Of a stretch of 64,000 bases of DNA, positions 32,286 through 41,074 are shown in pieces. Position 1 is the stretch's first letter; every line of letters begins with the position of its first letter. A program made the translations under genes and the position numbers. Origin of the DNA: Clostridiaceae bacterium (GTDB taxonomy: Bacteria; Bacillota_I; Bacilli_A; Erysipelotrichales; Coprobacillaceae); NCBI GenBank assembly GCA_902363625.1, contig CABJAS010000003.1, forward strand, positions 186,001 through 250,000, in the 5' to 3' direction. The notes under the pieces are model-generated. The model was not told the DNA's origin. It worked only from the letters and a program-made list of their open reading frames with translations, and searched no databases.

Positions 32286-33530
32286 TCAATCTGCACTCAT
32301 TTCCAGATTTTCCTGCACAGGCTTGTTTTTAATCATATGGCGAATTTCCTTTTGAACGATAAGAGCGATAATAGATAAGGCACTGGTGACAGAGCCAAAC
32401 ATCACGACTTGAGCAGTTCCGAAGTAGTCCGCTAAGATAGAAAAAGAAGCCATTGCGATAGGAGTCAGTCCCATAGTCATTGTCCCAATCATACCAAATA
32501 CTTTTCCACGCATTTCTTGGGGGATAATTTCATACTGTACTTCATTTAAGACAACATTCAAGATAGCATTGCCAAAGCCAAAGATCATAGCTACAGCAAT
32601 AAACAAGTAAAATCCTTTAGCGATTGGAAGCAATGTCAAACTGATACATTCAATGATGACAGAAATAGTAAACACTCGCCAACGTTTTGCCCCATCTGTC
32701 TTCAACAGACCATAGCCGATTACCCCAATTAAGGTTCCGACAGTTAACAATGCCATACAGATCCCGTATCCTGTTTCAGCAAGTAATGTCGGTGTTTCCA
32801 TAAAATAAGGAAGCAGCAGTACCATCAATCCATTTCCAAAGAAATTAAGTAAACAGCATGTCAATATAGTGGCTTTCAGTCCTTTTTGATGATTCATAAA
32901 ATGTAATCCGCTTTTAAAATCTTCAAAAAATGTTAATTTTTCTCCTATTTGTGCTTTCTTAGGCACAGCAATAAATGATTCTGTAAAAGATGAGATAAAG
33001 AATGAAATCCCATTTCCCAAAAAGATGAAAAGTGGTCCAAAGATACTTAGCAGCACACCGCTGACACTCTGTCCGATAATCTGTACGATCGTAACAATCG
33101 ATTGCTTAAATGATAATCCTCTTGATAATTGATCCTGTGGAATCAGATCCGGAAAAACAGAAGACATCGTCGGTTCAAAAATAGCTGAACATAATGCCAT
33201 CATAATACCGGCAGCAAAAATCATCCACACTTCCAAACAATTCATAAATCCAAATATCGAGATTGCCAGCATGGTTGCCCCACATACGGCATCACTGTAA
33301 ACGATAATGTGCTTGCGGTTAAGACGGTCACATAATACCCCGCCAAATGGGGATAAAATAACCTTTACCAATGTCTGACAGGCAAGTAAAATTCCCATCA
33401 AGGATTTTGACTGAGTGGTTTGTAATATCCAAAAGCTAAGTGCTACACTGTAAAGCACATCACCAATATTTGAGACAAACTTTCCTTGCATCAATAGTAT
33501 AAAATCCTTATTCCATAATTTTGTTTTCAT
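32286..33530 (-). CDS. MFS transporter (MFS_3, MefA/MdtG-like efflux)
   Basis: 414 residues, about 12 membrane segments. LMQGKFVSNIGDVLYSVALS at the start and the GGVLCDRLNRKHIIV loop are typical of macrolide/drug efflux MFS_3 proteins, as is VFPDLIPQDQLSRGLSFKQS. Ribosome site TTAGGAGAG. Its promoter carries a dense array of palindromes (33549-33604), so expression is tightly controlled, but no regulator gene is adjacent. Export substrate unknown. Confidence 0.88.
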   Translation of the reverse strand: MKTKLWNKDFILLMQGKFVSNIGDVLYSVALSFWILQTTQSKSLMGILLACQTLVKVILSPFGGVLCDRLNRKHIIVYSDAVCGATMLAISIFGFMNCLEVWMIFAAGIMMALCSAIFEPTMSSVFPDLIPQDQLSRGLSFKQSIVTIVQIIGQSVSGVLLSIFGPLFIFLGNGISFFISSFTESFIAVPKKAQIGEKLTFFEDFKSGLHFMNHQKGLKATILTCCLLNFFGNGLMVLLLPYFMETPTLLAETGYGICMALLTVGTLIGVIGYGLLKTDGAKRWRVFTISVIIECISLTLLPIAKGFYLFIAVAMIFGFGNAILNVVLNEVQYEIIPQEMRGKVFGMIGTMTMGLTPIAMASFSILADYFGTAQVVMFGSVTSALSIIALIVQKEIRHMIKNKPVQENLEMSAD

Positions 33531-33548
33531 ATTAACTCTCCTAACTGT

Positions 33549-33604
33549 GTATAACACTATATGTGCTATACACACATTATAGTGTGTAATACACAGAATG
33601 TAAA
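33549..33604 (-). promoter_or_regulatory. promoter with multiple palindromic operators for the MFS gene
   Basis: On the minus strand TTTACA (33604-33599) and TATAAT (33581-33576) are spaced by 17 bp. A perfect palindrome TGTGTAATACACA (33583-33595) fills the spacer. Further GTGT...ACAC half-sites (TGTGTGTATAGCACA, GTGTTATACAC) continue down to 33546. Confidence 0.75.
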
Positions 33605-33610
33605 GAAGAA

Positions 33611-33639
33611 AATAAAAAAGAGTGAAAATTATTCACTCT
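33611..33639 (-). terminator. terminator after the MBL-fold gene
   Basis: AGAGTGAA/TTCACTCT stem, 5-nt loop, followed by TTTTTTATTTT on the minus strand, abutting the stop codon. Confidence 0.85.
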
Positions 33640-34487
33640 CACAGTTCAATGACCATGCCGTCATAGGCAAATTCGATGTTTTCATAATGTTTGGCAAGCT
33701 CTAAATAATCATCATAGCTCTTTCCCCAATCTTCTTCAATATGGGTCATGATGACTTGACGGATTTGATGCTGCTGCTTTATGTTCATGATTTCCTCTAG
33801 TGTGAATAGCTCTCTTTTTAACATATTATCTTCGGCTAAAACTATTCCATCTTTTAATACATCACCTAGCACGGTATTTCCCATAATTAAATAATCTGCC
33901 TGACCGAAACGCGAATCATTCGGCCACGGCTTCACATCACAAGGAGCATAGATCAGCTTCTTTCCTGCTTTTTCAAAGATAAAGATAGTCACCTGATCCT
34001 TTTCATCAACAGGTACAAAAGTGACTTTAATATCTTGAAGCATGATACTGCCTTGAACTACTTGACGCTTAATCAGATTCAAAGATTCATAATAGTCAAA
34101 TACTGATCCTAATCGTGTCATAATAGCGTTTAAGTCAGCCATGACACCTTGAGAAGCATAAAGCTTTATTGGATTTGTACAGCCTTTTCCAATCGAAAGA
34201 TCCAGCCAATTCAAACGTAAATGTTCAATTACACGCATACCAAAAGTATGATCAATATCTAAATGGCTATAAAAAATATGATCAATGGCTTGAATATCAT
34301 GCTCATTTAATGCCACCATGATATCTTCCGGTGTATCGACTAACAGATGAATATCTTCTAAATAAAGTGAAGCACCGTGGCGAGCATAGGGCAGTCCCTT
34401 TTCTCTTGCCTCTTTACAAACAGCACACTGACACAATGGTCTAGGCAAGGCAACACATCCTCCAGATCCGGTAATAATAAATTTCAT
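33639..34487 (-). CDS. PhnP/PqqB-like metallo-beta-lactamase-fold hydrolase
   Basis: 282 residues. The N-terminal GSGGCVALPRPLCQCAVCKE has the paired cysteines of the PhnP structural zinc site. The metal motif reads SHLDIDHTFG rather than the usual HxHxDH, with Asp in place of the second His. A later Asp (YAPCDVKP) and His (VIMTHIEED) complete a possible metal centre. PhnP enzymes cleave cyclic phosphodiesters. The altered motif makes the exact reaction uncertain. It is monocistronic. Confidence 0.78.
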   Translation of the reverse strand: MKFIITGSGGCVALPRPLCQCAVCKEAREKGLPYARHGASLYLEDIHLLVDTPEDIMVALNEHDIQAIDHIFYSHLDIDHTFGMRVIEHLRLNWLDLSIGKGCTNPIKLYASQGVMADLNAIMTRLGSVFDYYESLNLIKRQVVQGSIMLQDIKVTFVPVDEKDQVTIFIFEKAGKKLIYAPCDVKPWPNDSRFGQADYLIMGNTVLGDVLKDGIVLAEDNMLKRELFTLEEIMNIKQQHQIRQVIMTHIEEDWGKSYDDYLELAKHYENIEFAYDGMVIEL

Positions 34488-34628
34488 CTTCTTTCCCTCC
34501 CCTTGATATATTGTTTTTATTATAACTTAATTACTAATTTTCTCAAGGTTCATTTTCAGGATATGGAAGTCTATTTTTCTTTTCTTTAAATTTCTTTACA
34601 ATAGAAAATGGAATAAAGGAGAAACATT

Positions 34629-36371
34629 ATGAAACTGACTTATGATCAAGAAAATTTTTATTTAGACAATAAGAAAATAACGATTTTATCCGGCGCTATT
34701 CATTACTTTCGTGTCGTGCCTGAATATTGGGAAGATCGTTTAAAGAAATTAAAAGCCTGCGGATTTAATACAGTAGAAACTTATATGCCATGGAATTTGC
34801 ATGAAGAAGTGGAAAACGAATATAACTTCAGTGGCATGCTGGATATTGAACGCTTCTTAAAGATTGCCAAAGAGCTTGGCCTTTATGCCATTGTACGTCC
34901 CGGTCCTTATATTTGTGCAGAATGGGAATTTGGCGGTTTTCCGGCTTGGCTACTAAAAGACAGTGATATGAAGCTGCGCTGTCACTATGCTCCTTATGAA
35001 GAAAAGGTAAGAAAATACTTTCATGAAGTCATGACTCGTCTGCGTCCTCATTTATTAGAAAATGGCGGTAATATCATTATGATGCAGGTTGAAAATGAAT
35101 ACGGCAGCTATGGCAATGATAAAGACTATCTGCGTGCCATTGAACAAATGTATCACGATGAACAGATGAATGTCTGTCTGTTTACCAGTGACGGAGATGA
35201 TGATTCTATGCTGAATGGTGGTACTTTACCCCATTTACTAAAAATAGTTAATTTCGGTTCCAACAGTGAAAGAAACTTTAATAATCTTTTAAAAGTACAG
35301 CCGGATGCTCCTTTGATGTGCGGTGAGTTCTGGAATGGCTGGTTTGATCACTGGGGTGAAGAACATCATGTGCGCGAAGCAGATGATACTGCAAAAGAAT
35401 TTGACGCAATCCTTAATAGAAACGGCAGCATCAACTTCTATATGTTCCATGGCGGAACAAACTTTAATTTTTATAACGGAGCAAATTACTACGATGACTA
35501 TGCACCGACTGTCACTAGCTATGACTATCATTGTTTACTCAATGAAAATGGTGATCGTACAAAAAAATACTATGCCTGTCAAGATGTGATTCGACAGCAT
35601 GGTTTTGAAATACCTGAATTAGACTGTATCGATCAGCCTAAGAAAACCTATGGTAAGATTACTTTAGATAAAGCTGTCCCCTTATTTAAATGTCTTGAAC
35701 AGCTTTCACAAAAAGTCTCTCTTCCTTATGTATTGCCAATGGAAAAGCTAGATCAAAACTTTGGCTATATTTTATACCGTACCCATTTAACCGGGCCTTA
35801 TCAGCCAAGAGAATTGAATATTCATGGATTGCATGACCGTGCTACAGTTTATCTTGATGGAAAATATGTTGGAGTTGTTGAAAGAAATCAGCCCCATGAA
35901 AAAATCATGATCGGAGTTGAAAAGGGACAGACAATCCAGCTGGATATTTTCGTTGAAAATATGGGACGTGTAAACTATGGACCTGAACTTTATGATCGAA
36001 AAGGAATCACAAAAGCAGTCTGTCTGGGATTACAGGAACTCCACCATTGGGAAATGTATCCTCTGCCAATGAAAGAGTTAACCTCAATCACATATAAAGA
36101 TGGACAGTGCTATCATGAACCGGCTTTTTATCAGGGAACATTTGAAATTGATGAATGCCAAGATACTTTCATTTATTTAGATCATTTTAATAAAGGGCAT
36201 GTGTATATCAACGGCTTTAACTTAGGACGCTACTGGAAAAAAGGACCGCAAAGATCACTTTATATTCCTGCACCGCTGTTAAAGCAAGGCTTAAATAAAA
36301 TAGAAATCTTTGAAATACATCAATGTGATGATTTATCGGTTGAACTTAAAGATACGCCTGATCTAGGGTAA
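34629..36371 (+). CDS. glycoside hydrolase family 35 beta-galactosidase
   Basis: 580 residues, cytosolic (no signal). The TIM barrel starts LSGAIHYFRVVPEYWEDRLK with PGPYICAEWEFGGFPAWLL. The acid/base Glu is in QVENEYGSYG near residue 157, and the nucleophile Glu in MCGEFWNGWFDHWG near residue 233. Beta-sandwich domains follow (VYINGFNLGRYWKKGPQRSL near the end). It hydrolyses terminal beta-galactose from imported oligosaccharides. Ribosome site AAAGGAGAAAC. No transporter is adjacent. Confidence 0.95.
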   Translation: MKLTYDQENFYLDNKKITILSGAIHYFRVVPEYWEDRLKKLKACGFNTVETYMPWNLHEEVENEYNFSGMLDIERFLKIAKELGLYAIVRPGPYICAEWEFGGFPAWLLKDSDMKLRCHYAPYEEKVRKYFHEVMTRLRPHLLENGGNIIMMQVENEYGSYGNDKDYLRAIEQMYHDEQMNVCLFTSDGDDDSMLNGGTLPHLLKIVNFGSNSERNFNNLLKVQPDAPLMCGEFWNGWFDHWGEEHHVREADDTAKEFDAILNRNGSINFYMFHGGTNFNFYNGANYYDDYAPTVTSYDYHCLLNENGDRTKKYYACQDVIRQHGFEIPELDCIDQPKKTYGKITLDKAVPLFKCLEQLSQKVSLPYVLPMEKLDQNFGYILYRTHLTGPYQPRELNIHGLHDRATVYLDGKYVGVVERNQPHEKIMIGVEKGQTIQLDIFVENMGRVNYGPELYDRKGITKAVCLGLQELHHWEMYPLPMKELTSITYKDGQCYHEPAFYQGTFEIDECQDTFIYLDHFNKGHVYINGFNLGRYWKKGPQRSLYIPAPLLKQGLNKIEIFEIHQCDDLSVELKDTPDLG

Positions 36372-36402
36372 AAAAGAGCAGCGAATTTCGCTACTCTTTT
36401 AT
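36372..36402. terminator. bidirectional terminator between GH35 and GH1 genes
   Basis: AAGAGCAGCGAA pairs with TTCGCTACTCTT (one mismatch) between the convergent genes, with A and T runs on both sides. Confidence 0.8.
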
Positions 36403-37800
36403 ATTTCCATTATTTTTAATACAATCTTGATACCAGTAATAACTGTCCTTTGGTATTCTCTTTAATTCTTTTGGATCGCTGTCAGTACGATCGATATAAA
36501 CGATACCATAGCGTTTTTCGATACCATTGCTGCTGCTTAATACATCAATAAATGACCATGGACTATAAGCAATCATTTCAACACCATCTTCAATGGCATG
36601 TCCCATGTTTTCGACCATGCCTTTTAAGTACGCAATACGGTAATCATCATGAACATGCCCATCCTCTGTCAACACATCACGATGTCCTAACCCGTTTTCC
36701 ACTACCATCAGCGGCAAATGATAGCGCTCATACATACGTAACAATGCATAATGCAGCCCTATTGGATCTGTGTTCCAGTTCCATTCATTATACTCAGTAA
36801 ATGGATTGATGTAGAATTGAGCCAGCCCGGGAATATTGCGGTCACGTCTTGGCATCAATGCGGCATTATCATCATTGATTTCTTCCCCATCACGATAAGC
36901 GCCGATAATCCCTGTTGTATACCAGTTTAAAGCAATAAAATCAGGTTTAGCGTTGGATAACAAGTCTTCGTCTTCTGGCTCCATTTTAAACATAACACCA
37001 TCTTTAGTAAGGGAATTAATCAAATACTGCGGATGCTTTCCATAATAATGAACATCCATTAGACCATAAACCATCATATCTTCTACTTTTTTAGCGGTCA
37101 GCACATCTTCCGGACGAACACTGGCAGCATAGTAAGTCGGATAAGATAAGACTGGTCCGATCTGTCCTTTTTGATTCATTTTGCGATACTCTTTAATTGC
37201 TAAAGCGTGACCGATACACATATGATGATATGCCTGCCAGCCTAAACGAGTTCTTTCAACCGGATCTTTTTCATCGATCCCTTGGAATAATGGCATGCGT
37301 GTAATCACCATTTGCTCATTGATAGTCAGCCAGTATTTGACACGATCACCAAAGTTTTCAAAACATACACGACAATAACGGACAAAGTCATCGATGCATT
37401 GACGACTGACAAATCCGCCGTACTGATCGATTAATGCCATTGGAAAATCAAAATGATACAGTGTTACGATCGGTGCTATTCCATTAGCAACTAATTCATT
37501 GATCAGATCATTATAAAAATCAATCCCTTTTTGATTGATTTCACCATTGCCATCGGGAATAATCCTTGCCCAAGAAATTGACATACGATAACATGTCATT
37601 CCTAATTCTTTCATTAACTGCACATCTTCTTTATAGCGATGGTAATGATCCATTGCTATTTTAGTATCAGCAATGGTATCCGATGTTTTAAAAGAACGCA
37701 CATCCATGCTGGTCAGTCCTTTTCCATCTTCATCATATGCTCCTTCAATTTGGAAAGCCGATGTTGAAGCTCCCCATAAAAAATCTTTTGGAAATCCCAT
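36391..37800 (-). CDS. glycoside hydrolase family 1 (6-phospho-beta-glucosidase-like)
   Basis: 469 residues. FPKDFLWGASTSAFQIEGAY is the GH1 N-terminal signature. The acid/base Glu is in YWLTINEQM near residue 166 and the nucleophile in MVVENGLG near residue 372. The C-terminal DVLSSSNGIEKRYGIVYIDR lies in the loop that contacts phosphate in 6-phospho-beta-glucosidases. It degrades PTS-imported beta-glucosides, yet no intact PTS gene is nearby. The start ATG at 37800 follows GAGGTGAGAGAA. The RpiR gene 64 bp upstream is on the same strand, with a terminator between. Confidence 0.9.
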   Translation of the reverse strand: MGFPKDFLWGASTSAFQIEGAYDEDGKGLTSMDVRSFKTSDTIADTKIAMDHYHRYKEDVQLMKELGMTCYRMSISWARIIPDGNGEINQKGIDFYNDLINELVANGIAPIVTLYHFDFPMALIDQYGGFVSRQCIDDFVRYCRVCFENFGDRVKYWLTINEQMVITRMPLFQGIDEKDPVERTRLGWQAYHHMCIGHALAIKEYRKMNQKGQIGPVLSYPTYYAASVRPEDVLTAKKVEDMMVYGLMDVHYYGKHPQYLINSLTKDGVMFKMEPEDEDLLSNAKPDFIALNWYTTGIIGAYRDGEEINDDNAALMPRRDRNIPGLAQFYINPFTEYNEWNWNTDPIGLHYALLRMYERYHLPLMVVENGLGHRDVLTEDGHVHDDYRIAYLKGMVENMGHAIEDGVEMIAYSPWSFIDVLSSSNGIEKRYGIVYIDRTDSDPKELKRIPKDSYYWYQDCIKNNGNIKE

Positions 37801-37835
37801 TTCTCTCACCTCGTCTCTATTATAAAGGATAAATA

Positions 37836-37865
37836 AAAAAAGAACTGCTCATAATTTGAGCAGTT
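37836..37865 (-). terminator. terminator between RpiR and GH1 genes
   Basis: On the minus strand AACTGCTCA/TGAGCAGTT with a 5-nt loop is followed by CTTTTTTT. It abuts the RpiR stop. Confidence 0.9.
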
Positions 37866-38638
37866 TACTCCTTAATAACCGGACAATAAAGTTGTTGATA
37901 ACGAGATGCCATGAGATCATATAAACGAATAATCGCATATTTTCCCGCATATGCCTTTTCAATATTACCGCATTGGATCACATAATCAAAAGGCTCAAGA
38001 TAAGTCGGATCACGCATTAATGTAATCAATATAGAAGAACAGCCGGTCTGCTTAATTTTCTTTAATACATCTAAATTGGGATTCTTTAGATACTGACCAC
38101 TTAGGCTGGTGACAATCACTACATCTTCCTTTGTCATTGTTGCTAAGGCATCATTCTGTCGAATCTGATCCATGTACACCTCAATAAACTTTCCACAGGA
38201 AAAAAAGTTTTTTTGTAAATCCAAAGCATAGTTCTGATAGCTTCCATAGCCCATCGCTAAAATACGTTTATGAGAATTAAGACAGGCAAGTACCTTGTCT
38301 AATAGACTGGGGTTTAAATCATTGACGGTTTCAATAAATTCAAAAATAGCCTGAGAATAGGAATTTAAATAGTTATTATCCAATATTCGATTATCAAAAA
38401 TCTTAGTTTCCTTATAACTGACTACTTTTCTAAAGGTTGAATAATTTAAGTACCCTACCTGACGGCAGAAACGGTTCATCGTTGCCGGTGAGACATGGCA
38501 CATCATTGCCATTTTCTCCAATGAATAGTGTTCAATCTGATCAATCTGTTCCAGGATCATCATTGCAATATGATAGTAGGTATCATGAGTGATAGAATTA
38601 TTGATATAGTTGAGTAAGGTATATATGACTTGCTGCAT
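37865..38638 (-). CDS. RpiR/MurR family transcriptional regulator
   Basis: 257 residues. The HTH_6 part holds SLEKMAMMCHVSPATMNRFC and RQVGYLNYSTFRKVV. The SIS part includes RILAMGYGSYQNYALDLQKN and VVIVTSLSGQYLKNP. It lies directly upstream of the GH1 gene and probably senses a phosphorylated beta-glucoside. Divergent from the GNAT remnant. Confidence 0.88.
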   Translation of the reverse strand: MQQVIYTLLNYINNSITHDTYYHIAMMILEQIDQIEHYSLEKMAMMCHVSPATMNRFCRQVGYLNYSTFRKVVSYKETKIFDNRILDNNYLNSYSQAIFEFIETVNDLNPSLLDKVLACLNSHKRILAMGYGSYQNYALDLQKNFFSCGKFIEVYMDQIRQNDALATMTKEDVVIVTSLSGQYLKNPNLDVLKKIKQTGCSSILITLMRDPTYLEPFDYVIQCGNIEKAYAGKYAIIRLYDLMASRYQQLYCPVIKE

Positions 38639-38734
38639 AGAATCACCGCCCCCCCCTATTTTAACATGATTTTAATCACTTGTCTTTTGTCTGTGCATAA
38701 TAAAGCGTATAATAAAAAGCGAAGGTGAGATCCA

Positions 38735-38851
38735 TTGGAAACAAGAAAAGCAACAATTCAAGATATTGAACTTGTCACAGATGGAATACAACTCTATCAA
38801 AAATACGGATTTATAAAGAAAGAAGATGTTTACACATGGACAATGATTTAG
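38735..38851 (+). pseudogene. GNAT acetyltransferase remnant with internal deletion
   Basis: A 38-codon frame starting at TTG 38735 after AGGTGAGATCCA reads ETRKATIQDIELV, the typical first strand of a GNAT. It then reads GIQLYQKYGFIKKEDVYTWT, the typical GNAT C-terminus. About 100 residues of the middle, including the acetyl-CoA site, are missing. The following cupin gene starts inside its end, so the remnant may now serve as the cupin leader. Confidence 0.6.
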
Positions 38852-39228
38852 AAATTAAAACATTAAAAGATGCTATACACGTTGAAAAAGAGAATCATAC
38901 TATCGTTGATTACTTCCTATTTGATGAATATGAGATTCATCTTAATACCCTTCCTCCCCACTGTTTTCAAGAATGGCATTATCACAGCAAGATTGAGGAA
39001 ACATTGGTGATTGTGGAAGGGACTCTGACCGCTCATTATAAAATGAATGGGAAGATTATCACAGAAACAGCGGGAGTGAATGATGTTATTCGCGTAAAAG
39101 CTTCACTTCATACATTCGCCAATGAAACAGATGCGCCTGTACGTTTTATTGTCTTCCGCTTTGTTCCTGACGGGAAAAACAAGCAGGAAATTATAAAACA
39201 GGATAAAATCATCGTGGAGGTCAAATAA
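38836..39228 (+). CDS. cupin domain protein
   Basis: 130 residues forming one beta-barrel. Motif 1 is EWHYHSKIEETLVIVEG, with two His and a Glu that can bind metal. Motif 2, around VIRVKASLHTFANET, keeps one His. Cupins of this size are isomerases, dioxygenases or sensors; the function here is unknown. The ATG at 38836 has only a weak GAAAGAAG site and overlaps the GNAT remnant. It is followed 1 bp later by the flavodoxin gene. Confidence 0.8.
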   Translation: MDNDLEIKTLKDAIHVEKENHTIVDYFLFDEYEIHLNTLPPHCFQEWHYHSKIEETLVIVEGTLTAHYKMNGKIITETAGVNDVIRVKASLHTFANETDAPVRFIVFRFVPDGKNKQEIIKQDKIIVEVK

Positions 39229-39229
39229 T

Positions 39230-39748
39230 ATGAACTATGCAATCTATTACAATAGTGTTACCGGAAATACAAAAATACTGGCAGATCATATTCATTCTCA
39301 AATGAAAGAAAATTGTCTTTACAGCGGAAATGCCGATGATCCCAAAATAGAAGGGGCAGATTTAGTTTTTGTTGGCTTTTGGACCGATAAAGGACGCTGC
39401 AGCGATCCGGTCATTGAATTATTAAAAAAGATAAAGCATAAAAAAATATTTTTATTCGGCACTGCCGGGTTTGGTGGTTCTCCCGAATACTTTGAACGCA
39501 TTTTAAGTAACGTGGAGAAATATGTAGATCCTACTTGTGAAGTCGTAGGACGCTACATGTGTCAGGGAAAAATGCCAATGAGTGTTCGTGAACGCTATCA
39601 GAAAATGTATGACAGTGATCCTCAAAACGAACAGTTTCAAAGTCTTCTGAATAATTTTGATCAGGCGAAGAAGCATCCTAATCAAGAAGATTTAGATACA
39701 TTGACGATACAATTAAAGAGTATGATAAAAGCTATCCAGAAATCCTAG
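39230..39748 (+). CDS. flavodoxin family protein
   Basis: 172 residues. The N-terminal YYNSVTGNTKILADHI is the FMN phosphate-binding loop. DLVFVGFWTDKGRCSDPVIE and FLFGTAGFGGSPEYFE complete the flavodoxin fold, and the C-terminal CQGKMPMSVRERYQKM is a hallmark of the subgroup that includes BilS-type flavodoxins. It donates electrons to an unidentified partner. It immediately follows the cupin gene and is probably co-transcribed with it. Confidence 0.85.
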   Translation: MNYAIYYNSVTGNTKILADHIHSQMKENCLYSGNADDPKIEGADLVFVGFWTDKGRCSDPVIELLKKIKHKKIFLFGTAGFGGSPEYFERILSNVEKYVDPTCEVVGRYMCQGKMPMSVRERYQKMYDSDPQNEQFQSLLNNFDQAKKHPNQEDLDTLTIQLKSMIKAIQKS

Positions 39749-39760
39749 ATAGCTATTTTT
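39730..39760. terminator. bidirectional terminator after the flavodoxin gene
   Basis: AGCTATC (39730-39736) and GATAGCT (39748-39754) form a stem followed by ATTTTTG. It overlaps the ends of both convergent genes. Confidence 0.65.
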
Positions 39761-40922
39761 GACGATACATATAGAATGAACTAATCAGCATCATAAAGAC
39801 AAATCCGGTCTGAATAAAATAGACAGTGTAATCTAAGATACCGTGGATCAACGTCACTGCAATGACAGAAATAATTAAAGCCATTAAAGTTTGATCTTTC
39901 CTACTTTTAAAGCATTGATACAAAGCAGAAATGTTCTTTTGCACATAAGGCGCAATAATCAGAATTCCGATGATTCCATAACTTAAGATCGGATCTAAAT
40001 AAATACTATGCGCATGCTGCGTATACATGATGCCATTTCCATAGTTTTGATAAATATGCATATAGGTCAATGGTCCCTGACCAAATAACGGATTGTCTCT
40101 GATTCCTTGAATCGCAATCTCCCAAATATCCACACGCACACCAAAATATTCAATAATATTATCGGTACGAGGAAAATATTGAGGATTGATCAGCAGGAAG
40201 ATAAACGCAGCAAAAGCAACAAACAAAATCAAAGCAAAGATCTTATAGCGTTTTTCAACCAGCAGCAAAATCAAGATGGCACACCCTAATGAAGGCCAAG
40301 CACTGCGGCACCCTGTCAAATAGAGTAAGAATAAATTCAACGTGATCACCGCAAAATAATAAATAATACGTTTAACATTATCCACTTTCAGTATTTTATA
40401 ACAGCACATTAAAACAAAGAACTCAATCATCATCGCATAATAATTGGCATTAAAGAAGACCGAATTCAAGCGATTTTCCGGACTGTTTAGAATAATCAGT
40501 TCAAAATCATCCGTAAAATGAGATAAAATCTGTGTGTATTCAAATAAACCATATAAAGCACAGAAGATACTTAAAAAGATCATAATATCTATAATCTTCT
40601 CAAAAAAATCCTTTGTGATATTTTGAGAATAAAAAAGAATCACCGAAAACATCACCCATAAAGCAATGCAGCATAAAGCGCCCACATAATTCTTATAATA
40701 AAGAGAAGCAAGCATACTGACAATCGTAAACAGATGAATCAAATAACTTCTTGGTGTTGTTTTATATATCTCTATTAATCTTCCTCTAAGCAATAAATAA
40801 ACTGTTACTGCTGCCAATACAGCAATGCACATATAAAAAGGAAGAAATAAGGATAATACCGAAATTAAAATCAGTTTTTGATTTTTATCCAAGTGGGTAA
40901 ATTTTTCTTTTAATACATTAAT
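39753..40922 (-). CDS. O-antigen ligase/polymerase (Wzy_C) family membrane protein
   Basis: About 389 residues with 10-12 membrane segments. The outside loop contains NPLFGQGPLTYMHIYQNYG and QHAHSIYLDPILSYGIIGIL, the Wzy_C motif of O-antigen ligases and polysaccharide polymerases. It should assemble a cell-surface polysaccharide, but no glycosyltransferase lies nearby. The first standard start is TTG at 40892, with no ribosome site. An in-frame ATT at 40922 lies 5 bases after AGGGGGTG and is preferred. Confidence 0.75.
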   Translation of the reverse strand: MNVLKEKFTHLDKNQKLILISVLSLFLPFYMCIAVLAAVTVYLLLRGRLIEIYKTTPRSYLIHLFTIVSMLASLYYKNYVGALCCIALWVMFSVILFYSQNITKDFFEKIIDIMIFLSIFCALYGLFEYTQILSHFTDDFELIILNSPENRLNSVFFNANYYAMMIEFFVLMCCYKILKVDNVKRIIYYFAVITLNLFLLYLTGCRSAWPSLGCAILILLLVEKRYKIFALILFVAFAAFIFLLINPQYFPRTDNIIEYFGVRVDIWEIAIQGIRDNPLFGQGPLTYMHIYQNYGNGIMYTQHAHSIYLDPILSYGIIGILIIAPYVQKNISALYQCFKSRKDQTLMALIISVIAVTLIHGILDYTVYFIQTGFVFMMLISSFYMYRQK

Positions 40923-41074
40923 AATCGCACCCCCTGTTAGAATCCTTTCCTTTGCTCAATTCTAACATAAAATACTTCTTTATACCATTCTTTTTAATAT
41001 TATGTATTCTCTCTAAGATTAGACATACCAATTTCAATTTAATCGTGATATCCTAAAGATAGGAAGTGATATTA

